A stretch of 60,855 nucleotides of DNA, from assembly GCF_000158035.1 (NCBI RefSeq), contig NZ_EQ973490.1:1453718-1514572 (forward strand). The letters run 5' to 3'. Below are positions 1 to 9,956 of this stretch, piece by piece. The stretch is from Bacteroides cellulosilyticus DSM 14838 (GTDB lineage Bacteria; Bacteroidota; Bacteroidia; Bacteroidales; Bacteroidaceae). Below the pieces are notes generated by a model, which searched no databases, had not been told where the DNA came from, and was given only the letters and a program-made list of their open reading frames with translations. Positions within the stretch are counted from its first letter, which is position 1. Each line of letters opens with the position of its first letter. The translations under genes and the position numbers were made by a program.

Positions 1-730
1 TGCGATTGCTACATATACTACTAAATGGGACTTAACAGGTGGACCATATTATTGGCCTTTTAATGGTAATGTGCAGTTTTTTGCACATGCAACTGACGCA
101 AGTTCTAAATATGAATTGAAAGATAGTGATATTTACCCAACTATTACCTATACTATAAATGATGATGCTTCAAAACAGAAAGATTTTGTAGTAGCACAAT
201 TATATAATCAAAAAAAGACAGAGAATGATGTAAAACTTTCATTTCTCCATGCACTCACTCAAGTGAATTTTTCAGCGAAGGGCTCTAATAATAATTTGAA
301 ATATACAATATCTTCAATTTCTATTGAAGGGGTTGCCAATACAGGTACTTATTCATTTGCAGATAGTACATGGAGTGTTACAGGAAAAGCAGGAATATAT
401 ACCTATCCAATTGCCGACAATGCTCCAGTTTCAGGTACTACTATATCAGATTTAGACCAAGCAAAAGGTGCTTTAATGTTGATGCCGCAAGCTATGACTA
501 CTGATTCTAAAATTAAAATTAGTTATAATGTTTATAATGCTACTGATGTTAAAATTGATGCGGTTACTGATGCTGTAATATCTTTGAATAACACTGCAGC
601 TTGGGGCGTAGGTAAGAAAGTACGTTATACCTTAACTTTGTCAAGTGAAGGAGCTACTATTAGCTTTGCTCCTGAGGTTGGTAATTGGAGTACTAGTGAT
701 GATACTCCCGTTGCTCCTCCTGCTGAATAA
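1..730 (+). CDS. Fimbrillin-family (Mfa-like) surface protein, 3' part
   Basis: The frame is open from base 2, so the 5' end lies outside the window; 242 residues are visible. The first residues contain a tryptophan-rich segment followed by NVQFFAHA, which resembles the 'W..DG..DFFAYAP' signature of Bacteroidales fimbrillin/Mfa-like proteins. The rest is a beta-rich, Thr/Ser/Asn-rich sequence ending in a Pro/Ala tail. Such proteins are lipoprotein precursors of fimbrial stalk or tip subunits, or related surface adhesins. Base composition is more AT-rich than the following genes. It is followed after 26 bases by a clear intrinsic terminator. The family call rests on the N-terminal motif and overall style; the exact subunit type cannot be told from this fragment. 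Confidence 0.65.
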   Translation, partial: AIATYTTKWDLTGGPYYWPFNGNVQFFAHATDASSKYELKDSDIYPTITYTINDDASKQKDFVVAQLYNQKKTENDVKLSFLHALTQVNFSAKGSNNNLKYTISSISIEGVANTGTYSFADSTWSVTGKAGIYTYPIADNAPVSGTTISDLDQAKGALMLMPQAMTTDSKIKISYNVYNATDVKIDAVTDAVISLNNTAAWGVGKKVRYTLTLSSEGATISFAPEVGNWSTSDDTPVAPPAE

Positions 731-756
731 TCTTTCATTAATCCCAAAATCTCCCT

Positions 757-798
757 CCCCGAAGCCTTTCTTCCCACAAAGTCTTCGGGGATTTTTTT
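757..798 (+). terminator. Intrinsic terminator after the fimbrillin gene
   Basis: Perfect 8-bp stem CCCCGAAG (757-764) / CTTCGGGG (783-790) followed by A and seven T (792-798). Confidence 0.85.
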
Positions 799-818
799 GT
801 TTCTTCCCGGAATATTCT

Positions 819-826
819 TACTTTTG
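819..826 (+). promoter_or_regulatory. -7 box TACTTTTG of the AraC gene
   Basis: Matches Bacteroides consensus TAnnTTTG, 35 nt before the ATG at 862. Confidence 0.65.
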
Positions 827-861
827 CTGCACAAAACAAACAAAAAAACATTCAATCTGCA

Positions 862-1746
862 ATGCAAACTTACTCTGCATGTGGTGCGGCTATATCGTGC
901 CAGCAGTGCCCTAAGGCTGTGGGTAATGCTATCATTTATGCCTCTCATTCAAGAGGCTTCCACCTTCCAGCTCAAAAGTGCGAAGAAAATATAATGATTT
1001 TTTTATTGGAAGGAGAAGCACTTGTCAATAGCCAGGAGTATGCCGGAACCATACTGCGTGCGGGGGAATTTATTCTTCAAGCCATTGGATCAAAATATGA
1101 GATCCTTGCTCTGACGGATGTGGAATGTGTTTGTTATCGTTTTAATCAGCCGGAGTTTTTCTGTGAGGAACGTTATAAATACATTATGAAAGAAATAACT
1201 CCACCGCTGATATTCACCCCATTAAAGATTATTCCAGAATTGCGTTTCTTTCTGGACGCTTCCAAAGCCTATCTGGCGAAAGAGAAGATTTGCCGGGAAC
1301 TGCTTTCGTTCAAGCGAAAAGAACTTGCCTTTCTTTTAGGAGAATATTACTCCGATTATGATCTCTCGATACTGGTACATACTCTTTCCCGTTATACGTC
1401 CAGCTTTGAGTATTTTGTCCTGCAAAATCATCTGAAAGTGAAGACGGTAGAAGAATTAGCCCAATTAGGCGGATACACCGTTGTTACCTTCCGGCGTATC
1501 TTCAATTCTGTATTCCATAAACCTGTTTATGAATGGATGATGGAGAAACGTAAAGAGAACATTGTTTACGAACTCCGCTATACGGATGCCACTATTTCTG
1601 AGATCTGTTATAAATATGGTTTCGAGTCTTTACCTCACTTCTCTAACTTCTGCAAGAAGAATTTCGGGACTTCACCCCGTGGCCTACGTTCAGTGCAGTC
1701 TGTTCCTCCACAAGAAACGCAAACTATTTGTGAAGAGGCTGGTTGA
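862..1746 (+). CDS. AraC-family transcriptional regulator
   Basis: 294 residues. The N-terminal half (about 1-140) is a cupin-like sensory region containing CQQCP near residue 13, and the C-terminal ~100 residues carry the two AraC helix-turn-helix units (KTVEELAQLGGY..FRRIF and ATISEICYKYGFESLPHFS). It is clearly paralogous with the regulator at 10840-11751: shared elements include CxxCP, the GE-LxNS-EYxGT stretch, QAIGSK and the whole HTH region. The stop overlaps the 3' end of the convergent outer-membrane protein gene by 23 bases. It has its own -7 box. Effector and targets are unknown; the neighbouring fimbrillin or beta-barrel gene are possible targets by position only. Confidence 0.85.
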   Translation: MQTYSACGAAISCQQCPKAVGNAIIYASHSRGFHLPAQKCEENIMIFLLEGEALVNSQEYAGTILRAGEFILQAIGSKYEILALTDVECVCYRFNQPEFFCEERYKYIMKEITPPLIFTPLKIIPELRFFLDASKAYLAKEKICRELLSFKRKELAFLLGEYYSDYDLSILVHTLSRYTSSFEYFVLQNHLKVKTVEELAQLGGYTVVTFRRIFNSVFHKPVYEWMMEKRKENIVYELRYTDATISEICYKYGFESLPHFSNFCKKNFGTSPRGLRSVQSVPPQETQTICEEAG

Positions 1747-4490
1747 AGCGATACTTCACTGAGACAATGAAGTAGCTGCCTATCTGTTGCGTATGGTTTT
1801 CATAAAGTCCGTCGGCCATTGTGCCTCGGAAATAATTCTTTTGTTGGCTGAGTATATCCACCCAGTTGGCTGATATCTCAGCTTGTTTCTTTTTCAGGAA
1901 TCGCCATGTGATACTTGCGTTCCAGACAATCTGGTCATCTTCTCCCTTTTTTATGTTCGTACCGTTTCGGAAGGAATAATTTGCATCTGTTCTTAGTTGT
2001 ATACCTCCCGGCAAATCGGCAAAACCGTTCAATCCGAAGGTATAATTGCGTGTGTATGTATCCGTCTCTAAAAGTGAATTGGAAGAATGTTGGAAGTTCC
2101 ACCTGCCGTTTAAGTCCAGATTACCCCATTTAGGTTGGTAGGATAGGCGCAGGTCACTGTTGAGGCCGGTGTTATGCGTGGCACTGCGTTCAGGTTGCTC
2201 GCTCTGGTTTTCGTTGATGAGGTTGATATCCTGTGCAAAGGAGCCTCCGGCATTTGCACTCAGATTAAAGTCCTTGATGCGCTTCTGATACCGGAACACA
2301 CCGCTTATGTTCCAGTTGCCGTTAATATTTACCGGATAAGTTTCACGTCCACCGGTTTGCTGGTTGTAGATCACTGCACGGGTCTGACTATTGATTCTGT
2401 TGTTCCAGTTCAGTGTGGCAAAAAGTCCTTCCTTCGTATTTTGTGCTTCCAATCGTACAGACTGATTGTAAGTAGGCTTCAGATTAGGATTGCTCCGCGT
2501 GATGTTGAGCGGATCACTGTTGTTGGTTGGTGAGATCAGATCGTATAATGATGGTTGCCAGGTATTTCCATAATAATTCAGGGTTATCCTATTTTTCTTT
2601 TTCTGCCATGAGATGAAGAGCATGGGCTGAAAGCCGACTGAGTGGAGGGTGGTATCAGCTCTATGCAGACCTGTTTTCTGGTTCAGGCTGCGCCGCTCGG
2701 GTTGTACGGATACTCCGGCATTGATGTTCCAAATGGTGTCGGAATAATTAAAGTGCAGGTTGATTCCGTGTTGCAGGGTACTGCTATGGCTCCGGTTGCT
2801 CAGACTGTCGATGTAGCTCGCCTCATATCCTTCGGGCAGATAGCCGGGTTGTACTGCGGTTTCTTCCATAAAGCCGGACAGGTCGTAGGTATTACGATCA
2901 TTCTTCTGCTTACTGTAGTTGAGGTTATATGAAATCTGTGCGTGCAGCTTCTTGGAAAAAGGATGGCTGAACATCAGCCCGATGCCCTGTTGACGGTTGG
3001 GGGACAGGTTCGACGAGTATTGGTTACGGTAGAGTACGGAGTCGTTTCCTGCACTGTTTTTCAGTTGATAATATGTGGTTGATGAGATAGAGAAGTTATT
3101 GTTGTCATTCTTGCTATCATTGTATTGCGCAGTCAGGCCGATAGAACTTCCTTTTTTATTGATCCGGCGCATGATGTTTGCATGGAAGGAATATCGGCGT
3201 TGCTCTCCTTGCATTAGTGATCCCATGGCGATGTCATTGATTCTCAGTTCATCGGGTACATCGTTGATATGACTGAAAGGATCGAGGATATCCAGATGAG
3301 GATTTTCATTGAACGTGGCTTGGCGGTTATTATTGGCATTATTATTCCGGACAAGGCTGAAATTACCGAAGAAATTGACAAAAGTCAGGGTATCGACCTG
3401 CCAGTTTAAGCCCAATGATGAATTCATATTGCGATTGCGGTTCGTATTGTTGCCGGCAGAATACTGGTACTTATTGCCACTTGTCAGATATTGCTCGTTG
3501 TAGGATGTCGAAATATTGCCCTGCTCGTTGTGATGATAGGATACATTTCCGTTGAGTGTTAGTTTCTTATTGTACTTTTGGGTGAAATTTACGGCAACGT
3601 TCTCCTGTATGTTGTCCTTGTAGCTGGTCCGCATATGGAGGTTACCGGAATTGGCGATGACTGAGAAATTGTTTCCGTTATTTTTGAAGTAGTTGCCTTG
3701 CAGGTTGAAATCCTTTTTGTTGTTATTGCCGTATCCGGCTTTTCCCGATGCAAGAAGGGTACCATTGAATTCTTCTTTGGTTTGCAGGTCGAGCACATAG
3801 TTCTCTTTCCCCGTGCTGACACCCGTCAGCTTTTCCAGCTTGCTTTTCTTATCGTACACTTTTATTTTGCTGATTAACTCCACAGGAAGATTTTCCAGCG
3901 CCATCTTGTTGTCACCTGAGAAGAAAGCTTCACCGTTTACATTGATTTCGTTAATAGGCAGTCCGTTGTATTTCAGTGTTTTGGTTTCGCTGTCGTATTC
4001 CATTCCGGGAATACGTTTGACAAGTGTCTCCAGATACGAACCTTCCGGTGTTTTGTAAGCTGCTGCATTGATGACGGTGGTATCTCCCACCTGGTCTACG
4101 TCGCGCATCCGGGCGTTTACTGTCACTTCGCCCAATTCGATACCTTCTTCCAGTAAAATGTTGCCCAGGTTGATTGTTGAAGCGTTGCTGTCCAGTTTGC
4201 GGAAGACAGACTGCATTCCCGTATAAGAGGCTTTCAGTAAATATTGCGTTCCTTTTTTGAGGAGTGAACTGGAGATTGAAACGACCGTCCGCATCGCTTG
4301 CAACTCCTTTTACAAAGGTGGAATCTTTGCCTTCCAGGATAACAAGACTTGCATAGGGCAGAGGTTCTTCTCTTTTTTTTGTCTCTGATGTAGTGCACAC
4401 CAGTCCTTTGACTGTCCTTGTTTTTTGGGCGAATAGAATAGTCGGAATCAGTAAGAATAGCAATAGTAACCAGATTTTGTGCACGTTCAT
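1724..4490 (-). pseudogene. Outer-membrane beta-barrel protein with carboxypeptidase-regulatory-like N-terminus, frameshifted
   Basis: Two reading frames together make one protein. The 5' frame (from the ATG at 4490) encodes a signal peptide ending near LFAQ, then a CarboxypepD-reg-like domain with GVASDADGRFNLQ. The 3' frame (to 1724) resumes with KKGTQYLLKASYTG, the normal end of that domain, then a plug-like region (NARMRDVDQVGDTTVINA, LVKRIPGMEYD, NGLPINEINVNGEAF) and a long beta-barrel of the OMP_b-brl_3 type. The junction is a six-base A tract on the coding strand (T6 at 4253-4258). With five A instead of six the two parts join as TPQKGTQYLLKASY, giving 921 residues. The function is probably outer-membrane transport or assembly, substrate unknown. 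It may be a true mutation, a phase-variable tract or a sequencing error. Confidence 0.8.
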
Positions 4491-4512
4491 GTCTGTCTTT
4501 TTATGGCAGTCA

Positions 4513-4520
4513 CAAAATTA
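4513..4520 (-). promoter_or_regulatory. -7 box of the beta-barrel gene
   Basis: TAATTTTG on the minus strand, 22 nt before the ATG at 4490; matches TAnnTTTG. Confidence 0.6.
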
Positions 4521-4564
4521 GAGAGTTTTCGTCATAAAATCTTCTTTTTTTATAGATATTATGC

Positions 4565-4572
4565 TACTTTTG
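4565..4572 (+). promoter_or_regulatory. -7 box of the sensor kinase gene
   Basis: TACTTTTG. It overlaps the codons after an in-frame ATG at 4561, so that ATG is unlikely to be in the mRNA and 4591 is the better start. Confidence 0.6.
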
Positions 4573-4590
4573 CTCAATATAAGTGATACA

Positions 4591-6942
4591 ATGAAAACCG
4601 ACAAACTAAAATATGTTTTAGCCTTTATCTTTTTGCTGTGTGCTTTTTGGTGCGGAGTCAATTTTAAACGGTGGTACACTATTAACCACCGGATAGAAAA
4701 AATGATTTCTCTTGTTTATTCTTCCTCTCCCCAGTATGATTGTTACGGAAACTTTGAAGAACTCTTGGTGAAGGAGTTCAGAAAACAAGGCATAGAACCG
4801 ATATTTGAAAAGTTCTATCTGGATTTCAATACGGTTACGCCGGAAGATGGGATAAAAAATATGGAGGTATATCTTGAGGTAATTAGAGATAAACCGATAG
4901 CACTGATGCTCACTGTGGGCGATCAAGCTGCGTCTGCTTTGTTTTCTACCCGCCATCGGCTACTTTCTTCCATTCCTGTAGTAGCTTGCAACGTACATTT
5001 TCCCGATGAGAAACTTATAAAAGAATATGAGCGTAGAAAGGTATATGTGCTGCGTGATGCACCGGATTTTAAGCGTAACATTGATTTTATAAGGGCTTTA
5101 CAACCACATGTAGGGATAGATGTCATTTATAATATTGATCTGACTCCTCTTGGATATAAATCGTTTGATTTGTTAACCCGGTTTGCTGATAGAAAGGAAA
5201 TCAGGCTTTTAGGCTATGAGTCTGCCTTTTCTGTGGAATCTGAATACAGAAAATTGCAGGAAATGGTTGAGCATTATAATTTGATGCCTGCTAAGGTAAA
5301 CAATCATATTGAAAAGGATGAGTTAACCATTAGTCTTTGCCCTTTCCGTTATACCAAAGGGACTTCTTTGTTTGTAGACATGGAAAAATCAAAAAGCGGA
5401 CAGAGGAGAGAGTTTTTTCTGTTGGATAAGTTTGATCAGATGTCGCTTCCGATCACTAAAGCTTTAAATATTCCCTCTTTTAGTTGCATCCGCCAGGGAT
5501 TTGGGGAGGATGCCAAGATTGTGGGCGGCTACATGGCTACTGATGAGATTTCTGCGCGTACTGCGGCTGATTTTTCTGTTCGTCTGATGAATAAGGAGAA
5601 AATTGGTATGCCGAAAATCAGGGATATGGAAAAGGAGTATGTACTGGATTGGACCTATTTTTCATCCTATACGGACTTTGATGTGAAAAATGTACCTGAA
5701 GATGTCCGTATTATCAATTACTCCTTCTATGACCGGTATCGGAAGGAGCTTTATTTCCTGACCGGATTGTTTATCCTTACTTTTATTCTGGTATTGATCA
5801 GTCTGCTACGTATGCGCCGACGTTCGCGTGTGGAACGTAAGAATATGGAGATGCTTGAGGAAACTCATAGGCGGTTGATGCTTTCTACAGATGGAGGGCG
5901 GATTTCACTTTGGGATATACAGGGAGAGAATATCGAGTTTGATGAGAATTATACGCGTTTGGTGGGAATGGAACAGAGAACATTTGTACGAACCGATTTC
6001 TTGAAGTATGCATATCCTGATGATGTACCTCTTCTGAATTCATTGTACGAAACGCTGCATCAATCTACGGATATGCAGGTTCGGCGTGTACGTTTCTCTT
6101 TCAGTGAAGAAGATTATCGTTGGTATGAACTTCGGTGTCGTAGTCTGAAAGATGCAAAGGGAAGGATAATGCTGGCGGGCATTATGCAGGATATTCAGAT
6201 ACAGGTAGAGCATGAAGAACAGCTTATTCAGGCTAAGCAGATGGCTGAAAATGCTGAGTTGAAACAATCTTTCCTGAATAATATGAGCCATGAAATCCGT
6301 ACTCCGCTGAATGCCATTGTCGGTTTCACCAATTTGTTGGTTGGCGAGGGTGGCGATGAGATTGAACCGGATGAGAAGAAGGCCATGCTTGAGATCATTA
6401 ACCGTAACAACGAATTACTCTTGAAATTGGTCAATGATGTGGTGGAAATATCACGTCTGGATTCCGGCAACATGGATCTTGAAATAAAAGAATGGGATAT
6501 GGCAACGGTTGTGAAAGAGATTTATATGGCTTATCAGGCATTAATCAAGCCCTCGTTGCAGTTTCATCTGGCTTTGGATGAGAATCTCTCTTTGCCTGTC
6601 AATATAGATCGTATGCGTTTTATTCAGGTCATTTCCAATTTCCTGGGCAATGCGGATAAGTTTACCCGGAGTGGTTCTATTACATTAGGATGCAAAGTGG
6701 ATAAAAAAGACCGGAAAGTCAGTGTGTATGTACAGGACACGGGGAAAGGTATTGATGAGAAAGAACTCATGATGATCTTTGACCGTTTTTATAAGACTGA
6801 CGAGTTTGAACAAGGAAGCGGGCTTGGACTTTCTATCTGTAAAGTCATTATTGAGAAGCTTTGCGGACGTATAGAGGTACGGTCTGAAGTAGGAAAAGGA
6901 AGTCGTTTTACGGTTGTTCTATCTTTGGCGGATATTGTTTGA
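4591..6942 (+). CDS. Membrane sensor histidine kinase with periplasmic-binding-like input domain and PAS domain
   Basis: 783 residues from the ATG after the -7 box. A first membrane segment (about 5-25) is followed by a large extracytoplasmic region resembling ABC-type substrate-binding proteins (LMLTVGDQAASALF, SIPVVACNVHF, GGYMATDEIS). A second membrane segment lies at about 387-408. The cytoplasmic part has a PAS-like domain (GRISLWDIQGENIEFDENYTR), a HisKA domain with phospho-acceptor His567 in SHEIRTPLNAIVGF, and an HATPase with N box (NFLGNADKF), DTGKGI and GSGLGLSI. There is no receiver or DNA-binding domain, so this is not a one-piece hybrid system. No response regulator lies nearby; its partner is encoded elsewhere. 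It is divergent from the beta-barrel gene. Confidence 0.88.
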   Translation: MKTDKLKYVLAFIFLLCAFWCGVNFKRWYTINHRIEKMISLVYSSSPQYDCYGNFEELLVKEFRKQGIEPIFEKFYLDFNTVTPEDGIKNMEVYLEVIRDKPIALMLTVGDQAASALFSTRHRLLSSIPVVACNVHFPDEKLIKEYERRKVYVLRDAPDFKRNIDFIRALQPHVGIDVIYNIDLTPLGYKSFDLLTRFADRKEIRLLGYESAFSVESEYRKLQEMVEHYNLMPAKVNNHIEKDELTISLCPFRYTKGTSLFVDMEKSKSGQRREFFLLDKFDQMSLPITKALNIPSFSCIRQGFGEDAKIVGGYMATDEISARTAADFSVRLMNKEKIGMPKIRDMEKEYVLDWTYFSSYTDFDVKNVPEDVRIINYSFYDRYRKELYFLTGLFILTFILVLISLLRMRRRSRVERKNMEMLEETHRRLMLSTDGGRISLWDIQGENIEFDENYTRLVGMEQRTFVRTDFLKYAYPDDVPLLNSLYETLHQSTDMQVRRVRFSFSEEDYRWYELRCRSLKDAKGRIMLAGIMQDIQIQVEHEEQLIQAKQMAENAELKQSFLNNMSHEIRTPLNAIVGFTNLLVGEGGDEIEPDEKKAMLEIINRNNELLLKLVNDVVEISRLDSGNMDLEIKEWDMATVVKEIYMAYQALIKPSLQFHLALDENLSLPVNIDRMRFIQVISNFLGNADKFTRSGSITLGCKVDKKDRKVSVYVQDTGKGIDEKELMMIFDRFYKTDEFEQGSGLGLSICKVIIEKLCGRIEVRSEVGKGSRFTVVLSLADIV

Positions 6943-6984
6943 AATTTCTGAAAGATTTAGTTTCTTCTGGTTGTAAGATGATAG

Positions 6985-7022
6985 AAGAACTCCCCTGCCG
7001 GTTTCCCGGTAGAGGAGTTCTT
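6985..7022. terminator. Bidirectional terminator hairpin between kinase and frdB
   Basis: Stem AAGAACTCC (6985-6993) / GGAGTTCTT (7014-7022), extended inward by CTGCCGG / CCGGTAG with one wobble pair. It lies between convergent genes. Confidence 0.7.
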
Positions 7023-7052
7023 GTGATATTAATCAAATGTAGAAAGGGCTGA

Positions 7053-7808
7053 TTAGTCTTTCAGTTTTGCGATGATGAAATCGCGGTTCAGACGGGCGAT
7101 GTTGCTGATAGAGATGTTCTTCGGACATTCGGCTTCGCAAGCACGAGTATTGGTACAGTTACCAAATCCGAGTTCATCCATCTTGCTCAACATAGCTTTT
7201 GCGCGACGCAATGCTTCCGGTTTACCCTGCGGCAGCAAGTTCAACTGGCTAACTTTTGCGGAAACGAACAACATGGCAGAACCATTCTTACAAGCAGCTA
7301 CACAAGCACCGCAACCGATACAAGCTGCTGCATCCATAGCTTCGTCAGCGATTTGCTTCGGAATCAGGATAGCATTGGCATCCTGAGGAGAGCCTGTGCG
7401 TACACTAACGTAACCACCGGCTTGCATAATCTTGTCGTAAGCCGTACGGTCTACCATCAAGTCTTTGATGACCGGGAAACCGGCAGAACGCCAAGGTTCA
7501 ACAGTGATAGTGTCACCATCGTTGAAACGACGCATATAGATCTGACAGGTAGTAGCACCTGTTGCAGGACCGTGAGGATGTCCGTTGATGTAGAGCGAAC
7601 ACATACCGCAGATACCTTCGCGGCAGTCATGATCGAATACAACCGGTTCTTTACCTTCAGAAATCAGTTGTTCATTCAAGATATCCAGCATTTCGAGGAA
7701 TGAAGTGTCACCGGGGATATCTTTCATTTGGTATGTTTCAAAAGCGCCTTTTGCCTTTGGGCCTTTCTGGCGCCATACTTTCAGTGTGAAACTTATATTT
7801 TTATCCAT
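7053..7808 (-). CDS. frdB: Fumarate reductase / succinate dehydrogenase iron-sulfur subunit
   Basis: 251 residues. It has a [2Fe-2S] ferredoxin-like domain with [12 protein letters not shown] near residue 62, then two cysteine clusters, [14 protein letters not shown] and [14 protein letters not shown], for the [4Fe-4S] and [3Fe-4S] centres. It passes electrons between the flavoprotein and the membrane cytochrome b subunit. In Bacteroides this enzyme is the terminal step of anaerobic fumarate respiration that makes succinate. It is the last gene of frdC-frdA-frdB. The 126-bp gap to frdA holds a repeat array that can fold. Confidence 0.95.
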   Translation of the reverse strand: MDKNISFTLKVWRQKGPKAKGAFETYQMKDIPGDTSFLEMLDILNEQLISEGKEPVVFDHDCREGICGMCSLYINGHPHGPATGATTCQIYMRRFNDGDTITVEPWRSAGFPVIKDLMVDRTAYDKIMQAGGYVSVRTGSPQDANAILIPKQIADEAMDAAACIGCGACVAACKNGSAMLFVSAKVSQLNLLPQGKPEALRRAKAMLSKMDELGFGNCTNTRACEAECPKNISISNIARLNRDFIIAKLKD

Positions 7809-7814
7809 TGTCTT

Positions 7815-7930
7815 TGAAGTTATAAGCTACAAGCTATGAGCTACGAGAACTCTGCCTATAGCAGATTAATTAATAACTTACTGACTTGCCCGTAGCTCTG
7901 AACTTATAGCTCGTAGCTCGTAGCTTGTCA
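7815..7930. repeat. Heptamer-type AGCTACR repeat array between frdA and frdB
   Basis: The left arm (about 7821-7847) reads as AGCTACA, AGCTATG and AGCTACG units. The right arm (about 7900-7928) has CGTAGCT units in the opposite sense. The arms are imperfectly complementary and could form a long stem. It lies inside an operon, so it may tune the relative expression of frdB. Confidence 0.7.
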
Positions 7931-7934
7931 CTAT

Positions 7935-9914
7935 TTAGCTCTTATAGTTACGAGTCTGTACCTTGATTGCTTCGTAAACCAGCGGTTCTTTCAGCAACTC
8001 AGGAGCTTTTTCATCGGAACCTTGATATTCCCAGCAAGCAACGTAGAAGAAGTTTTCATCGTCACGTTTTGCTTCGCCTTCTTCAGTCTGATATTCTTCA
8101 CGGAAGTGACCACCGCAGCTTTCGTTACGGTTCAGAGCATCGTAAGCAACCAATTCGCCCATGATAATGAAGTCGTACAGACGGATAGCTTTATCCAACT
8201 CTACGTTCATGCCTTCCTTATCTCCCGGGATGAACAGATCTTTTTCGAATTCCTTACGGATTTCTTTCAGTTTGGCAATACCGGTCTTCAGACCTTCTGC
8301 TGTACGGCCCATACCTACATATTCCCACATTACGTGACCCAGTTCCTTGTGGATAGAATCTACAGACTTCTTACCCTTGATATTCATCATCCAGTCAATC
8401 TTGTCCTGGATAGCTTTCTCGGCAGCTGCAAATTCAGGCAGGTCGGTAGAGAAGCGGGGAACTGTAATCTGGTCGGCCAGATAGTTCTGAATAGTGTAAG
8501 GTAATACAAAGTAACCGTCAGCCAGACCCTGCATCAATGCGGAAGCACCGAGGCGGTTTGCACCGTGGTCAGAGAAGTTACATTCACCGATAGCGAACAG
8601 ACCCTTGATAGAAGTCATCAGTTCGTAGTCAACCCAGATACCGCCCATTGTATAGTGGATAGCCGGATAGATCATCATCGGATTATAATATTTCACACCG
8701 GCAATTTCTTTTGCCAGTTCACCTGGATTAACGTCAGTGATTTCCTCGTACATATCGAAGAGGTTACCATAGCGTTGAAGAACGATATCGATACCTAAGC
8801 GGCTGATAGCCTCAGAGAAGTCGAGGAATACTGCCAGGCCTGTATTGTTCACACCGAAACCTGCATCGCAACGTTCTTTAGCTGCACGGCTGGCAACGTC
8901 ACGCGGAACCAGGTTACCGAATGCCGGATAGCGGCGTTCCAAGTAGTAGTCGCGGTCTTCTTCAGGAATATCGCTTCCCTTGATTTCACCCTTCTGGAGC
9001 TTCACGGCGTCTTCTTTCTTCTTCGGAACCCAGATACGACCGTCATTACGCAGAGACTCTGACATCAAAGTCAACTTAGACTGCTTGTCACCATGAACGG
9101 GAATACAAGTGGGGTGAATCTGTACCATAGCCGGATTGGCCATCCAGGCACCCTTGCGATAGCAAGAAACGGCGGCTGTACAGTTACAAGTCATTGCATT
9201 GGTAGACAGGAAGTATGCGTTTCCGTAGCCACCGGTAGCGATTACTACTGCGTGTGCAGCAAAACGTTCCAGTTTACCGGTTACGAGGTTTTTAGCGATG
9301 ATACCGCGGGCACGTCCGTCAACGAGGACAACGTCCTGCATTTCGTAACGAGTGTATAATTTTACGGTACCTACGTTTACCTGGCGGCTCAGTGCAGAGT
9401 AAGCACCCAGCAACAACTGCTGTCCGGTTTGGCCGCGGGCATAGAACGTACGTGATACCTGAGCACCACCGAAAGAACGGTTATCCAGCAAACCGCCGTA
9501 TTCGCGGGCGAAGGGAACACCTTGTGCCACACATTGGTCGATAATGCTGTTGGAAACCTCAGCCAAACGGTAAACGTTAGCTTCGCGGGCACGGTAGTCA
9601 CCGCCCTTTACTGTATCGTAGAACAAACGGTAAACAGAGTCACCGTCGTTTTGGTAATTCTTTGCAGCGTTGATACCGCCCTGTGCTGCGATGGAGTGTG
9701 CACGGCGCGGAGAGTCTTGAATACAGAAGTTGAATACTCTGAAACCCATTTCACCGAGTGAAGCGGCAGCAGAAGCACCTGCCAAGCCCGTACCTACTAC
9801 GATGATATCCAAGCGACGCTTGTTAGCAGGGTTAACTAATTTCTGGTGAGCTTTATAGTTGGTCCATTTCTCAGCCACCGGTCCTTCCGGAATTTTTGAA
9901 TCTATCTTAGTCAT
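7935..9914 (-). CDS. frdA: Fumarate reductase / succinate dehydrogenase flavoprotein subunit
   Basis: 659 residues. The N-terminal FAD-binding motif is [20 protein letters not shown] near residue 33, and the [15 protein letters not shown] segment is typical of the site of covalent FAD attachment and substrate entry in SdhA/Frd[29 protein letters not shown] and [12 protein letters not shown] motifs of the family are present. It catalyses fumarate/succinate interconversion on the cytoplasmic side. It lies between frdC and frdB, with 37 bp to frdC filled by an AT-rich heptamer repeat. Length matches the Bacteroides enzyme. Confidence 0.96.
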   Translation of the reverse strand: MTKIDSKIPEGPVAEKWTNYKAHQKLVNPANKRRLDIIVVGTGLAGASAAASLGEMGFRVFNFCIQDSPRRAHSIAAQGGINAAKNYQNDGDSVYRLFYDTVKGGDYRAREANVYRLAEVSNSIIDQCVAQGVPFAREYGGLLDNRSFGGAQVSRTFYARGQTGQQLLLGAYSALSRQVNVGTVKLYTRYEMQDVVLVDGRARGIIAKNLVTGKLERFAAHAVVIATGGYGNAYFLSTNAMTCNCTAAVSCYRKGAWMANPAMVQIHPTCIPVHGDKQSKLTLMSESLRNDGRIWVPKKKEDAVKLQKGEIKGSDIPEEDRDYYLERRYPAFGNLVPRDVASRAAKERCDAGFGVNNTGLAVFLDFSEAISRLGIDIVLQRYGNLFDMYEEITDVNPGELAKEIAGVKYYNPMMIYPAIHYTMGGIWVDYELMTSIKGLFAIGECNFSDHGANRLGASALMQGLADGYFVLPYTIQNYLADQITVPRFSTDLPEFAAAEKAIQDKIDWMMNIKGKKSVDSIHKELGHVMWEYVGMGRTAEGLKTGIAKLKEIRKEFEKDLFIPGDKEGMNVELDKAIRLYDFIIMGELVAYDALNRNESCGGHFREEYQTEEGEAKRDDENFFYVACWEYQGSDEKAPELLKEPLVYEAIKVQTRNYKS

Positions 9915-9919
9915 AATGT

Positions 9920-9956
9920 AATTTACAATTTAGTTATTTACAATTTACAATTTAGC
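9920..9956. repeat. ATTTACA heptamer repeats between frdC and frdA
   Basis: Tandem ATTTACA, ATTTAGT, ATTTACA, ATTTACA, ATTTAGC units fill the frdC-frdA gap and run into the frdC stop codon. Confidence 0.7.

Noticed and set aside
4253..4258. Programmed ribosomal frameshift in the beta-barrel gene
   Set aside because: The join needs a +1 shift (or one A fewer) in a plain A6 tract, with no stimulatory structure seen; a base insertion or sequencing error is simpler.
8022..8504. 160-codon open frame antisense to frdA
   Set aside because: Antisense to conserved FrdA sequence; no support of its own.
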